Source: Pholiota molesta (taxonomy: Eukaryota; Basidiomycota; Agaricomycetes; Agaricales; Strophariaceae). From it: a DNA stretch of 64,000 nucleotides. Each line of letters starts with the position of its first letter. Positions within the stretch are counted from its first letter, which is position 1. The translations under genes were made by a program, and so were the position numbers. Below, piece after piece: positions 47,361 through 60,897 of this stretch. The DNA lies in assembly GCA_014925825.1 (NCBI GenBank), contig JACGCK010000016.1, positions 248,001 to 312,000 of the forward strand, written 5' to 3'. The notes below the pieces were generated by a model, which saw only the letters and a program-made list of their open reading frames with translations, did not search any database and was not told the DNA's origin.

Positions 47361-48339
47361 ATGACGGTCGCCGTACCAGGGGAGCGGGTCGACGAGCACG
47401 CCTTTCTTGATTCCGTCGAAGGCGAGATTACTTTCTTTCGGTCGATCATGCGCGCACGGCCCATAGGCATGCACCGCTACTTCCATGTTCTTGCCATCCG
47501 GAGCGCTATCCTCAAGGACACGGGGCGCGCGGTGCACCCTGAGACGATATGGGAGAAGTTGAGGAAGTGTTATGATTTGGACGCGCTGGATGCCATCGTG
47601 CGTTGGTTTTCTTTTGTTCGCGCCAGCGCCAGCGTCTGCGTGGCGGTTCGTGATTCTGAATAACTGACACTTGGTCTATCACAGGACGTCGAAGCCGAAG
47701 GATATGTATCACCGAGATCGAACTCCACGCCAATATCTATACGCTCGCCATCCCCTTCCGAGGATCTCTCTGGCCACCCGTTCTTCCGTGAAGAATTTAA
47801 CTTACCTTACGATGAATTCGAACCCATTATTGCTCAGCGACGCTTGCGCTCAACGGTCTCCCTTCCTTCCTCCCCCGCTGCCTCTCCAGCGCCCTCACCA
47901 CAACCAATAGCAGAACCAAGTCCGCGAGCCGCTGCTTCGACTTCGACCAAGCGCGGCGTAGGCGCAAACGGGGGAAGATCACGCGAAGTAAACTGAACCT
48001 GGCGGGGCTGGTGGGCGGAGACAGCGACAGCAGCGCGCTGACACAGGAAAGCGGGGATGAGGGCGGTGTCGCGGAAACGCCGCGCGAAAGCGTGGTCACT
48101 GGGACTGATGCAGGGACTGAATACGCAGAGGACGAAGACACGGAGATGCGCGAACCATCACCAGGTAGCTATTTCTGTTGTTCGATGGCGATATTTATAA
48201 TATTCATCACATTTATTCAGCGCGCGAGGAATCCCCGCGACCGACGCGAGGACGACCACCAAAGGGAGGGCGGAGAGGGCGCGGTGGAGCGGCGGCTCGC
48301 GGGGCTTCAACGCGTGGCACGAAGAAGAAGAAACGTTAG
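47361..48339 (+). CDS. EAF7: Chromatin modification-related protein Eaf7 (NuA4 subunit, MRGBP-like)
   Basis: Eaf7 is a non-catalytic subunit of the NuA4 histone acetyltransferase, paired with Eaf3. I chose the start at 47361 (MTVAVPGERVDEHAFLDSVE) because the family core follows at once: GEITFFRSIMRARPIGMHRY, FHVLAIRSAILKDTGRAVHP and IWEKLRKCYDLDALDAI. The second exon starts DVEAEGYVSPRS and carries FFREEFNLPYDEFEPIIAQR, then low-complexity Pro/Ser/Ala sequence and a basic block KRGKITRSKLNLAGLVGG. The third exon ends with an AT-hook-like TRGRPPKGGRRGRGG and TKKKKR before the TAG at 48339. One base is missing near 47954-47957, between the Pro/Ser region and the basic block. Confidence 0.86.
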
Positions 48340-49690
48340 ATTTTTTGCTCATAACTTATTTGTATCGCTTTCCCTTGTCGGGTCCACTTGTGCTTCTAGA
48401 TTTATTTTATCGAACTAATCTCTTTTATTGCAAAGAGCAGCTAAGATGGAAGGAAAATAGTCATGGTCTGCAGATATTTCTTAGGATGTGGAAAAGGGCG
48501 AGACTTGCGCTTTTTAAACCAAAGACTCACCGAAACTCCGTGAAGACAATGTTTCCAACCTTGCGGTAATACCCTCCCTATTCTTGTATCATGAGGCGAA
48601 TATCTGTTATGAAACTCCCGCTAAAATATCGGAAGCAGAACATCGGAAAGACATACCAGATAGATTACACATATGGACAACAACTTTATTTAGGAGCAAA
48701 ATCTATAACAAACCTAGTCTCTTAAAGCAGACTCCGATATGATATTTACGTTGATGATGAGCCGCCATTTTATGCATAACTCGCACATCGCTCGTCACTG
48801 CGAGTCGTCAGGATTTGTTGAGCCTCAAGTCTACTTATTTCAGGAATTGCTCACCCTTTCCATTTTCTTTTTTTCTTGCTTCGATTTTTCTTTTCCATAG
48901 AAGCCTTTTGCATGTTTTTCTCATAGATTTGCTCCTCGCCTGTGTTTATCTTGAGCTTGCATTAGACACTATTTTACTTTTGACATCCGCAGAAGGTCAT
49001 GTACATAGTCACCTGGGGCCTCCTGGGGCCGATTATTTTAGCCGCCGTTAATATTCGAACAAGTTCATTTCGTGCATACTATAATGATCTATCTACATGG
49101 CATTGCGATAGCTATCAGATCGGAACCAAGGCGTATGATAGCAGTCAGCTATGATTGTTGAGCAGGAGATATTGAATGGAATCAATGATATGGGTTTGAA
49201 GCTGGAGGTGAAGAACAACCAGATTATGGATAGTGGAATGGCAAGTAAACTTGCGTTCATAAGAACGTCCCCGAGCGTAGGCAGGTATGTAGACAGAGAT
49301 AGAACGACCACTCGAGCGCGCAGATCTTAGAAATTCTCAATTAAAACGACGATCAAAGCCTAAGTTTAGTATGCAGCTGTAGTTGTTACTGCACACTGCC
49401 TCACAGTGCGCCCATGTTTTACAGTGGGTCATGGACGTGAGACGTGTTACAGTCCCTCAATCGTTTTGCTGACTCGTTGAAAGCGTAATACATACTGAGG
49501 GAGTCTCAGCTCTCAAGAGTCCCGGCCTCAGGCACCGATAAGCAGAGATTGGCTGCCGTGTATTGCCATATGGAGGCTGTGCCGGGTGATGGCCGGGTAG
49601 CTGTGTTGAATATTGCTCTTGTGTCCATTTCTCCCAGTCCTGTCCCCTCCTCCCCTACGCACGCGCCCACCAGCGCTGGCTGTCCCCTCC
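48340..49690. other. Gene-free interval and kelch gene promoter
   Basis: About 1.35 kb, AT-rich around 48800-49000 on the coding side of the next gene. Short open frames only. No gene, RNA or mobile element is supported. Confidence 0.4.
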
Positions 49691-52600
49691 ATGCTCCATT
49701 CCATATACGATCTCACCACATTCTGTAGGAAGACCACCGGCGATGTGCCCGCGAAATTGGTGGTACGTCGAATACGGCCGCTCGTGCCCACTAAATGACG
49801 TTCTCTGACCCCTTGGACTTTAGGGCGCCTCGACGACCGTCGTAGGTTCAAAAATGTATCTTTTTGTGAGTGCCCTGTATAGCTGCGCCCGTTTGAACTG
49901 TGCTGATTCTTGGTGTAGGGCGGGAGGTTGGTCACGGAACGCAGGATGGTGTCCGACCTTTATGCATTTGACCTGGAGACGTTTGTCTGGGAGCGGTTGC
50001 AGAGCTTTCCAGAGGATGACATCCCTCGCGCGCGGTACTTTCACAGCGCCGATGCATGTATGTTTTGGAATTCGCCTTATAGCCTGTCACTAATATTAAC
50101 ATTTATTCGTGCATGTAGGGAATGGGCATCTTGTCGTTTTCGGTGGCATGAGCAACCAGCCAGACTCTATTAACCCTGAAGAGCTATGTGTCCTCAATGA
50201 CGTCCGCTTCTACAACTTTGCCTCCGGACGCTGGCTGCCACCATCACCACCATCGCCCGAGCCCGATCCCCACCTCCCCCGCGCTCGATATGCGCATCTC
50301 TCTTCCGTGACAGCCGATAGGCTTTTCATCATCGGTGGTCAAGACTTCTTCAACACATGGCTGGACGATGTGTGTGTATTTGATCTGGTATCCAAGAAAT
50401 GGGTTCAGCGGCGGGACTACCCCCGCCACTGCGGCACCTATCGCAGCGTGGCCGTGTGTTCAGATACGACTGTGCGCTCACCACAGGTAGAGATGCAAGC
50501 TTCTTCTTCCTCTCCCTCTCCCCTCGGGCCTGCTGGCGGCCGATTTGCAGCGTCTACAAACGCCCCTTACAATGAAGTCACGCCCTCCGAAAATCTTATC
50601 CATCTGCCTTATTCCGTTGAACCCACCGAAGATCACCCTAGTGATATCTACCTATACAGCAATTACAATGTGAGTCATCTCATATAGTTGGCAAAAGGTC
50701 TTATTGATTCTTTTTGCACAGTTTACTGACGTCAAGCGGGAACTTGAAGTTTTTTCACCTCTCCCAGATTCCGATTTCACTATCCAGGACCACTCCGCCT
50801 CTATGACAGGATCCACCTGTCCTCCAGGCCTGCGGTTCCCAACTGGCGCTATCCTCGGTTCCCATCTCATCATTGCAGGGACATATCTAGCGCACAGCTA
50901 CCAATCCTTTTCCATCTGGGTCCTCGACCTCACCACCATGACATGGTCGCGGATCGACCCCGGAAAGGCAATTGAGACTGGGTCGTGGTTTCGCGGCTGC
51001 CTCTGGGCAGACGCCAACAAATTTATAATTTTCGGGAACCGGCACGGTAACCTCGTCGACGACTATAACAGGCGACTGCTGACCTGGGACCACGTCGCGG
51101 TCGTCGACCTGGAGGCCTTTGGGATCTACAAACCACCGCCGCTGAAGCTCGACATACGCATGCAGGAGCTCGGGCTTGCCGCGCTTGAGGAGCGCGTGCT
51201 AACGGACTTTGAGATGGTGTGCGATGACGGACAGAAGATCCCGTGCTCGCGGAAGACCTTGGAGGAGCGCTGGCCATGGTTCAAGGAGCAGAGAAAGCAA
51301 TTCTTGAAGAAGGCGCAGACGGCGCTCGAGGCGCTCCCGCCGTCAGCAATGCACATCCCGCTACCGGAAGTCGCAGGCGAGGGTATCGTTGAACCCCGCG
51401 TGGACCCGCGCCTGACGCCGCGCGCGTTCCACTTGTCTGAGTCGTACCCTGTGACGCTGGCGTTGCTGCAGTATTTCTATTCGCTTGCGCTGATTACGCC
51501 CCTGCAACATACGCCTGCGATTCTGAGCCAATTACTGATCCTCGCTACTAATTACCGCATCACACACCTGGAATCCCTGGTGAAGCATGCGATGCACCGG
51601 TCGCTCTCGAATTCGACGTCTGTGGGTGTATACGAGGTTGCGACGCTATGCAGCAGCCGAAGTCTCCAGATCCGGTATGTTTCCGTCCTTCCTTGATTGA
51701 TGTGTTTGTGAAATTGTTCACCGACGCGACCTTGTTCCATTTTTGCAGCGCACTAAAGACAGTGATGGTATGTGCTATTTTATTCGCTCTGTCCGTTGCT
51801 ACGATTGCTGATGTCATTTTCCATGTCCCTTTGTATTCGTTCCTAATCAAACTCTCTAGTCTTACACGCAAAAGCGGCCGTCGCGGAAAGCAGAAAAAGA
51901 AAACGGCGGTGGGTCTGGAAGCGGTTCGCGTCAACTGCAGGACGGTCACGGTGATGTGCATGATCCGGGCGCCGGAGGTAGTGGGTCTAGTAAATACATT
52001 TCCCGCCCGCGGGGGACGTCGGACGCTAAATGGCGTTCTATGACGGACAGCGGCGCGAGTAGTTCAGGATATAGTAAGTAGATGTTCTGTGAAAGTGACC
52101 TCTCTCCATGTCGACGAGGGGACTTTGGGGCCATTCTTCGATTGTATTATTAACACGCCCTTTTTTCCCCCATTCTCATCTCTGCCTTTTTCCTTATGAA
52201 GATACGCGCGGGAATTTGGAACTCGAGCAGCAGGTTGCTGACGAGCCGAACCCGACCCCCGACCTGCAAACAAATTCGCACACGAACACACCCACGCCCA
52301 CGCAGACACCCACGCCCACGTTTGAACAGCAAATACCCACGAAGAAGAAGAGCGTTGACGGCGGTGATGGAACAGGCGCTGAGTTACGCGACTCCCGCGG
52401 CCAGCACCGCGGCCAGCATCAATATTCATCATCCCTTGGCGCAGCCGAGCGCGACATTCGTCATGTCCGTTCCCAGCCGTCTGTGTCCTATACCTCTGCC
52501 GTCCGCGCCGCTGACGGCCAAGCCTTCACTCCAAGGCCACCGGTGCACAATCCCCCCCTCGGCGCTCTTCCCATTGCTCCGTTGCGCCCCCGCCGTCCAG

Positions 52601-53106
52601 GGCCAGCCCCTATCTACACGGCCATCGTCCCGAACTATGCATCTCCGAAGCCGCCATCCTCTCTGTCGTCTGCGACGGACACCGCCTCGTATTCCGAGAC
52701 GGAGTTGGTGACGACGGACGACGAATACCAGGTGCTGGCGCACGGCGACGGTGTCCTCAGCCCGAGCGGCGCCGGCTGGCGGCTGGGGCAGCTTAAATCG
52801 CGCGATAGCGAGACGAGCAGGCGACGCGCGACACTTCCTGCGCCGCCTGCGATTGCTGTGGCCGATTCTATGCCCAGTCCTCCTCTTTCTGGCTCAACGA
52901 TCAAGGGTTCGCCGAGCACGTCCTCCTTCGCGCGATTCCTCACGCGGCCGAAGAAGAGAGCGACATTGGACGACGAGTCTTCCGAGGGACAGTCCATAGC
53001 CGAAAAGGCTGCGGCTGATGCAGAGAAGGCTGCTGCAAAAGAGAGAAAACGCAGGGAACAGGAGAAGAAGATGCTTGCCATGCTGAGCCACTCGGTATAC
53101 AGGTAA
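49691..53106 (+). CDS. Kelch-repeat protein with BTB domain (Ral2-like)
   Basis: The first in-frame ATG is at 49691 (MLHSIYDLTTFCRKTTGDVP). Kelch blades are visible as GSKMYLFGGRLVTERRMVSD, VWERL..PRARYFHSADACN, GHLVVFGGM, RARYAHLSSVTADRLFIIGG with WLDDVCVFDLVSKKWVQR, and SFSIWVLDLTTMTWSRIDPG with ANKFIIFGNRHGN. A divided BTB domain follows (LTDFEMVCDDGQKIPCSRKT, then SYPVTLALLQYFYSLALITP and LLILATNYRITHLESLVKH). The C-terminal third (from about 51860) is low complexity, rich in Ser, Pro, Thr and Gly, with a Lys-rich patch, and ends in a charged helix AEKAAADAEKAAAKERKRRE. S. pombe Ral2, which activates Ras1, has kelch plus BTB in this order; a polarity or Ras role is inferred. Exons 49691-51680 are in good frame. 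Confidence 0.8.
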
Positions 53107-53341
53107 AGTCCGAACAAAGATCAAACCCTTAGAATGTATTTTTCCTTATTTCCTTTACTTATCATTCACATTTTTTTTGTAACTGTATACCACTTTCCTA
53201 CTTTCTGTGCACATTTATCACTGACCTCGGACTATTATAAGTTAAATGCTATAGCACAATATACCACCACCGTATCCTACCTTAGAATTACAATACCACA
53301 CAAAACAAAAGAGAACGTGCGTGGACCACAATTATGCCAAG

Positions 53342-55581
53342 CTATAACGAGGTTTCCATATTGGCAAAATCTCCGATGTCAGGGGTAGGAGAACGGAATT
53401 CTGGAGGTGATATGCCTTCCATGTCTTGGTCTGGATTGAGAAGGAAGGATATTGAAGTCGCGGAAGATGAGCTAGTAATAGGTATATTAGAAGACGATCC
53501 CGGATTCGACGGGTCTGTAGGAGGAGTAGAAGCACGCGGTGGGGCTGCTGCTGGAGGGTCTGAAGGCACTGCTGGCGGTTGAACGACAGCCTCCGTAGGT
53601 TCTTCGTCGTCGTCTGAAATAGAACGAGTAGGGAATAAATGATTAACTAGACATAACAAAAGCAGGGGTCAACAAGTAAATCCAGAGATGATGCAGTCCA
53701 GAGATGATGCAGTATTGATACGACTTACATTCTTTGGCATGGGCTGGACGAGGGAGAAGATAACATTATTAAACCCAACACAAAGACGAATTGGGTACTT
53801 AGAAAAATGCACTCACCAAGATCATCCTTATGACGGGCACACATAGCCCCTTCTGGGCAGTCCTTACGGTTCATGATAGATTCTTCAACGAAGCCTTTTG
53901 CGCGTTCTCGCAGCCACCACTCTTTCAACCCCCATAAAAATATCTCGGCGGCACACGATCGACAAGCATTATTCTTAGGTGCATCTGCGTTGGGTTCGGT
54001 CCCTGGCGCAACGCCATGGATGTCACTAAACAATTCGAGGTCTATCAATGTCGCGAAGCCTCGTGGCATTTTCTGTATAAATTGCACAATCTATGGATAA
54101 TAGGCGTCAGCTCTTTGCAGAACTCGAGAAACAGAGGAAAGCTACCTCTCGATAAATATGACGAGGCGTTAAGCCCTGAGCTTCGAGATATTCCAGCATG
54201 ATTTCCACCTCAACCGTGTTTCCGTCAAAGCAGTCGTACACATCAGCAGACTGTATCAAATCTGCGAGGGCCGCCATGTTGTGGGGATGTTGGGACATGA
54301 TGGGCAATGCTATACATCGATCTTGTACGCCAATGCCGCAAAACGAGACCAGACATAGATCGCATCTTGTCGTAGTAGGTGCTCTTAGGGCAAGCAAGTT
54401 TTCACTATCAAAGGGAATAGATCAGCTGTGATTGAACTTGATATAACATCGTAAACTTACCAGTTACCACAATGTCCATGACCTGGAGGCACTCCATCAT
54501 CGACATGCCATGCATGTTCAATATCGTTAGCAGGGTCGGGAATTGGTTGCGGACACCTCCAGTCATATGGATTGTTTGGGAGACAATGCGGACAGGGATG
54601 AATATACTCTGTGCTCCTATTCACATCCGGAGGGGGAGATGCTTCTCGAGGAGGAGGGATCTAAGCATGAAGAAAACGCAACGATCAGACCAATCAAATA
54701 CTAATCAGTAACCGAAAGAGATAATAACTCACGCGTATTGACTGGCCATTCTTGTAGACTTCATCAGCCTGTTCCCTTTCTCGTTCAGTACGCGCTTTTT
54801 GCGGTGAATTTCGAAGGAGAGTATCAATCAGAGGCTGAAGAGCTCGGAAGGGCATTGCAACTGTCGCGACGCCGCGACAGGCAGGGCAGTTTGTGCCACC
54901 GTTCTAACAAAAGAAACACGTTAGCCATTCAGCTGCGATGTGCTTTGAGTAAGTTTAACATAGCATGAACGAGCTATGAGACGAAAAAATCTTCTCATGT
55001 CACATATCAGGGATATGGTGAAGCGACAATTGTGCACGGCGCGTGGAAAAGACGACAGACGTAGTACTTACCCGAATCCACAGCACACAGCAGCTATAAG
55101 CAAATACGTGGCAAGTTAGCAAGGCAGCCTAAGTATCATAAACTCTAAATGTAGAGCAGGATGCGCACGAATGCTCACCTCCCACAAAAGAAATGCTGAC
55201 ACGGTATGACGAGTACTGGCCGATACACGAGCTCAGAGCAACATCCACACTGCAGCTCCTGAGCTATTTCATCAACAAAGACCGCATTTCCTTCGAAGGC
55301 GGTAGGATCGGCGAGGGGAGCCTTATCTTCCTGTTCCTCCTTCATTCTCTTGCGGGTGTTCTCGTCTGGGCACTCGAACGAGGACGACGCTCTGCGTTTC
55401 AGCGAGGGCACCGCGGGGGCAAGGGAGGGCAGCGAAGAAACGGAGTTGTTGATAGTTGGTGTGTTGGGGTGGTTAGGGCGTGAAGAGCTTGACTCATCCT
55501 TCGTGGATGGTGGGTTCTGGGCAAGGAGCAATGGCCCGCCAGCCGAAAGCACTTGCTAATTGGCGTGCCACATTTCCACAT
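53342..55581 (-). CDS. CHFR-like RING E3 ubiquitin ligase
   Basis: The N-terminal 80 residues are Ser/Pro-rich with a KRR-type basic patch. The RING is CGCCSELVYRPVLVIPCQHF FCGSCC, then WIRNGGTNCPACRGVATVAM, spread over three exons. A helical block AMPFRALQPLIDTLLRNSP follows. The cysteine-rich C-terminal domain typical of CHFR contains HPCPHCLPNNPYDWRCPQPI, AWHVDDGVPPGHGHCGNC, TTRCDLCLVSFCGIGVQDRC, DCFDGNTVEVEIMLEYLEAQ and CRSCAAEIFLWGLKEWW. The tail is acidic and Pro/Ser-rich, ending at 53342. CHFR controls mitotic entry in animals; the fungal role is inferred. Animal CHFR begins with an FHA domain, which is absent here. The start is uncertain: an ATG at 55581 (MWKCGTPISK) reaches the RING frame only if one A is missing after AGCAA. 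Confidence 0.82.
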
Positions 55582-55853
55582 TTGGTAAACCTAATCTGGC
55601 ACATTCCCCTGTTGTAATACGTAACAGAGACCCGTCGGCGCTATTGATACATTCATTGAGCACGTAGATACATACATTTTTCACTCTATACACCAGTAGA
55701 AAGCGGAAGAAAGTCATGAAACATGGAATGGTGGTACATATACTAAACAGAGAGCAAAAAACATATTCTTTAGGGAAATAAAAATAGAAGCACAAAGAAT
55801 AAAAAGGGTGTAAAGATGTCCATTCTCTTAAATAAGGTGTTCAGGAGATGCTT

Positions 55854-58800
55854 TTATGGGGACGAAATGTCGAACGCTCGAAGAGGCTCAATCCCTGCAT
55901 TGAAGCAACAGTCTGCTACTCTGTTGCGCAGTGACTCGTATCGATGTCGTTGTTCGTTACATGGCCATAATGTGGTCAAGCTATTGACGATGCTAATTAG
56001 AATGCAAGGTCGGAAGGGGAGTGGAGAGATGCGCACTAATCGATGGCAGGAATGAGCGCCTTGCAAACGTCCAAAGCTACCGTCAAGGTGTTATCGCATT
56101 CATAAAGCGAGAGCGCACTATCGCAAAAACATAAGAACTTAGACAGCTTAGCAAGGAGTTTGAGGTTAAGACCTACCGATGAATCTGACCCATGAACCAG
56201 AACACGAAAAACGGTCTCCGCGCAAGAAGGTTAGTCGAGTTGCCCGTGACGGTATGTAGACCATGCATGAATCGTTCAGCGACGATTGCTTGGTGTGTCA
56301 CTACGAAAGGTAAGAAAAATGTTGTAAACAAAAGAAGAATACACAAAATTACTTACACCACTCCTCGGCCTTGTTACGATGGAACAGCCCATTTACATTT
56401 CTATTAGCAATTTAATTAAATCAATTCAACTCCTCCACTAGGATTAGGGAGAGGACACTTACGCGGTGACCAGGGGGATGTACCTTCGGAATCATATGAA
56501 ATACACATACGGATACTAGCACTTTTGTTAGTATCACTACCGGAAAAGGCAAATATCCTGGAACATACTTGAAAATATACTCTCGCGCCTGGAAGATAAA
56601 GGCTCGCTCAATGGAGCAAGTGTGCGAGTTAAGAGTCTGCTCCAGACTATCTGCCTCGAGCCACGCCTTCACCGCAAACTCTGCCTTCTCTATGTCCGTT
56701 GTACGGTTATTATTGCGCATACGGATGCATCCATGCCAAAGCAAAAACGACCGATCATGAAGAGCCCAGATGGTGTCCTTAGAGGAATACCTCGACAGCG
56801 CGGGTGAGCGCGCGACCGATTCTCCAGAAAAGAGAAGAGCGTACTGCAACATCGAGAATGATAATGTTAGAATAAAATCATAAGTTAAGTTGAAGTCGAA
56901 GCAGTGACATACATTGGCAGGATCTGCGATGAACAGGTCTAGATTTTGCGACCGATGTGCGGTAGTGTACGAAATATGGCCAGCAGCAAGAATCATTGCG
57001 CTCCAGCATAACCGCCTGCACGATTCCTTGCGGATTTCAGCTTCAGACCAGGACTCGTCCCATGCCGGAGTCGCGTGCCACAATGGCGCATAATCTTGGG
57101 AAAGCGGCCACTGCCCACCCAGTGTAAAGAGGCGACAGGAACATCCTTTTTCGGATGTGTGTGTTGCTGTACGGGTGGGACCATGGTACGTATCTTCAGC
57201 GGGGAGCGTGAAGTAGGAGATGAGGGAAGCCAAACTGCGCCCAGCTTCGGCGAGTTCACTGCTGGAACGGTTCCAGGACAAACAAGGAAGTGTTCGGATT
57301 GTCGGCATCGACCAGCGTTAGCGAAAGACTCCGGATGACCGAGTCGAGCATCATCATTGAAGAATTAGAACGCTCGGTTGAATGCGTGGATGAGCGCAGA
57401 CTTCAAAGAGAGCAAGAAGCTGAAAGTCATCAGATTTTCGGGGTGAATGAAAATAAAAATGTGGCACGCACCCAAGCTGCCTGAGCAAGAGTCTCATCGA
57501 TCCAGCCAGCGTTGAAGCTGGCGTCCATAGCCGACTGCGCCTCGTCTCTGAACCGTAATGCCCGCTCACGACCATCGTTTCCATATCCGATCTCCGAGCT
57601 CTGCCAAAAGGTCGATATCGCCAAGAGAGCAAGGACTAAACTGGGCTGAATTCTGTCCCGTTTCGACGGGTCGAAATAATTGTTGAAGAAGGTGGGAATA
57701 TGGAAAAAAGAAAACCAGTAATTCGACGCGCGGAAAATAAATCGCAAATCGGAAGTTATGTTCTGCGCTGCTGATTGACGTTGCGGTAGAGTGAGCGCTT
57801 GGAGATGGGCAGAGTTGGGAGACGAATACAGGGACAGGAGGGAGTCCCACCAGATCTTGCGGCTGAAATTCAGAGAGGGCTGGCTGGCGATCCTAAGGCG
57901 ACCGTTGTTGTTTTCCCTTTCATTGCCATTCTCGTCAAGTTCAGCGATGTAGCTTTGAATGCTTCCAGAATATGGAGGGACGATGTTGACAAGATTATGA
58001 TCGTCATGATAATTTGTTATCTACGAAATATGAAAGTCATGCCTAAGTAATAGATCGGTAGGTGGACCTACGATAGATACTGGTTTTCTAGGGTCGGGGG
58101 GACCAGTGCCAATACCCAAAAGAGATGGACACTGTGGTGCACCATGACATGCACAAGGAGAGTAAGACCGTGAATAGTTTGAAATTGGTGTACCACCCTC
58201 GGTTACTGGTGGCGCATTATCCGCCAGCCCTGGAGGAACCTCAAGTGATATGCGATTGTCGGGGCTCAGACTGTGGTGTTGAAGGGAGTCTAAAACAATC
58301 GGTTGCCGCATTGGTGGTGGAGGTTCTTGCTGGCTTGTGGGTTTTGGTTGGGAGGTCGAGTTAGCACCAGACCTCCGGCGACGGCGAGGGGCATTCTCAA
58401 TTTCATTTTTCATATCGCGTGCCATACGCTGTCGAGCACCTGGTGTTTTATCGGGGCCTCGGCGCTTGGGTACAGGGTCATAATTGCATTCGCTGCCGCC
58501 AGTCGGACGGCGACCGCAATTGTGGCAAATAGGCTTTGCGCCATCGCACCGTATTTTGCGTGTTCTACTGAAAACAATGAAGAAGGACTGTCAGATCCCA
58601 AGCAAGCAAATCATTAGCAGAGCGTATGATACCATTGTAGACACGCAACATAGACCCTGGCCCGAGGTTTTCCTTGAGTAGTAGGCGGTTGGTCGGGCGC
58701 AAGCTCAATACGAGGTTTTTCGCGTCGCGATTTTTTCGGTTTAAGCGCGTCGGATTGGTGGATACCAGGCGTGTGAAGTGGCCAGGAATCAGAGTCGCCA

Positions 58801-59360
58801 GAGTGGTCAGAGGACGGGCCAGTCATTGCCGAGTTGGGCTCGAGTGCAAGGGTTGGATGCGAAGAGACAACAAGGGTATCGAGAGCATTTGGTATCACCG
58901 TGCCTCTCGTTCGTTCCAAATTGGAATAATGGGATCTAGAGGACTCGGCGTAGTGGTAGGTATGATATCTGTCTGACGCAGTGCGTAAATCTGACGAGGT
59001 TGCTGGGCGGTGGTAAGAGTGGGAGAAGGAATCTAAAGACGTCGCTGGTAATAGTGTACCTTTGAAGTAGTTAATGTTGCCAGCATTGGAAGCGATATTA
59101 TGGTAAGCAATATCGCCAGGATGAGCATACATATTGCGATTAGTTGTATGGTCTATCGCGAGTTGACGAGGGGTGGCTTCAAGGGGTATGTGGGGTTGGG
59201 CTTGGGGGCTGTATAGGCTATGTGGGGTATAGGGGTGCGAATGCAGAGACGACTGGGAGTTATTCGAGTTATTTCTCTCCCCGGGATTGTTGATAGCGAA
59301 CATGGGCAAAGATGTGAGAGAAAGCGAAGGCAAACGACGAGTCCCAGACTCCCAGTCCAT
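55854..59360 (-). CDS. Zn(II)2Cys6 transcription factor with fungal-specific middle homology domain
   Basis: The first in-frame ATG is at 59360 (MDWESGTRRLPSLSL). About 240 residues of Ser/His/Asn/Tyr-rich sequence precede the zinc cluster: VACLQ, then after an intron CRTRKIRCDGAKPICHNC and a last Cys before NYDPVPKRRGPDKTPG. The six Cys are CX2CX6CX6CX2CX9C. A Pro/Ser-rich linker leads to the regulatory domain (about 57850-55860): YWFSFFHIPTFFNNYFDP, RIQPSLVLALLAISTFWQSS, RFRDEAQSAMDASFNAGWID, ESCRRLCWSAMILAAGHISY, TIWALHDRSFLLWHGCIRMR and LTTLWPCNEQRHRYESLRNR near the end. The order fits fungal zinc-cluster regulators; PriB of Lentinula has a similar zinc-cluster neighbourhood, but the target genes are unknown. 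The gene has at least ten introns. It is convergent with nothing nearby except the CHFR-like gene downstream on the same strand. Confidence 0.85.
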
Positions 59361-60897
59361 TACATTTAAGTCCACTGATCAATCTTAGGAATATCCATAC
59401 GTGACTTGTGACAAACAACCCTGTCGCCGTTGCTGAAGACTTAGGGGTCCTGCTACGTCCTCCTGCTCTTATCGTACCAACGAGCATCGTCTTCCCCCCG
59501 TCCCACCAGCAAACAATTCGACCGTCGATGGTATTCGCAGATGCTGGGGGAGGATATGCTCCTCATTGGCAATCCTTTGCAATCCTGCGCATCCCCTGTC
59601 TCCCCATGAGCGAGTTATATAAGCGACCCCAGCCACTCCCGGCAATCTCCTTCCAATCTGTCAAGATCGCCAATGAATCCTGTGATTTTCTCACGAGTTA
59701 CCGAGGATCCCTTTCAGTCGCCCTAAATAGTAGTAAATTAATTTCGTCCACCTGCCACAACAATGGGCGTCAATTCAGAGGACACTCTGAAAAGAATATT
59801 CCTCCTGCCCTCCTGCATACTTTCCATTGCTATCTGCCTACCGCTTCGATTGTGCATGTGTCCCTCACCCCTGTGGTTGTGTAGATGCTCAGTCACTCAA
59901 CCAGTCGCCATCACAATCTACTCATTATTTAAATTAACTCGGTTGTGAGGTTTTGAGTAAGTAGTGTTTCAAGAAACCGATTTCAACCGTACCGATTATA
60001 GAGTTATTAGGTACTATTCTATTCTCATTGTTAAACTCCGATCAACGTATTCTTACCCAAATCATATGTACTAACTCAGCCGTACAGTAACCAAGTTGCG
60101 CCATCCCAAATACCTTTTCAGCAATCGCACCAGCATCAAACCATCTCTCTCTTGTTTCTCCCTTCCCTCCCATATATGCTGACTCAAGACCACTCACATG
60201 GCAGATAATGCCCAGGTTTTGTGTATACTACGACAAGTGAGCTGGTCTCTTCACAACCTCCCTCTCATCTGCGGAATCAAAATTAACATATCGACGCTGC
60301 AGCCTACAGGCCGCGCGGTTGGTCGCGCTACCCCGGTGCTCCACTAACGGCCTAACCTCCCATATTATTGGACCACCGCGCTATAATCAGAGCCTAGGTC
60401 TCTCCAACTTTCCTCGCTCCTTTCGACGAACCATAGCGGCATATGTCGTATCGTTCAATCCTTATGTTAAAGTGAAGTCTGGAGCAAGGTCTGCTGATCA
60501 GCTTCTTGAAGCCATGTTCACGAAATATCTATACATCTCATGTGCTGGAGCTCATCGTACATAACGAGTTCTATTCTAAGCATACAGCTTGTATTCGCGC
60601 AGAACCTTTGCTTTAGATTTTTGCCACGGCTTATCCATATGCCAATAGGTTGACAACCTCAAGTGATCCAAATTAGTGGCATCACTGATACTGTCCAGCT
60701 AAAAAGGATATTCGGTTCTTGTGTGCGAAGATATACAGTGAATCCCAGCAAATCCCCGGCACCGTGGTTATGTTTGTCAGACACCCACCCACCCTGTAAT
60801 TCGAAGCAATGTCAGATTTGATATTTGATGACCTTGAACCTGCCTTGAACTGTTGAACAGTATTATATCTGTACGTAGGCTGTTGTTGGGTAACAAC

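Noticed and set aside
52108..53117. Long antisense frames over the kelch protein C-terminus
   Set aside because: They reflect GC-rich low-complexity coding sequence of the plus-strand gene.
60290..60370. GC-rich stretch resembling a minus-strand tRNA (GGTTAGGCCGTTAGTGG...)
   Set aside because: No T-arm consensus and stems do not pair properly; I cannot support a tRNA.
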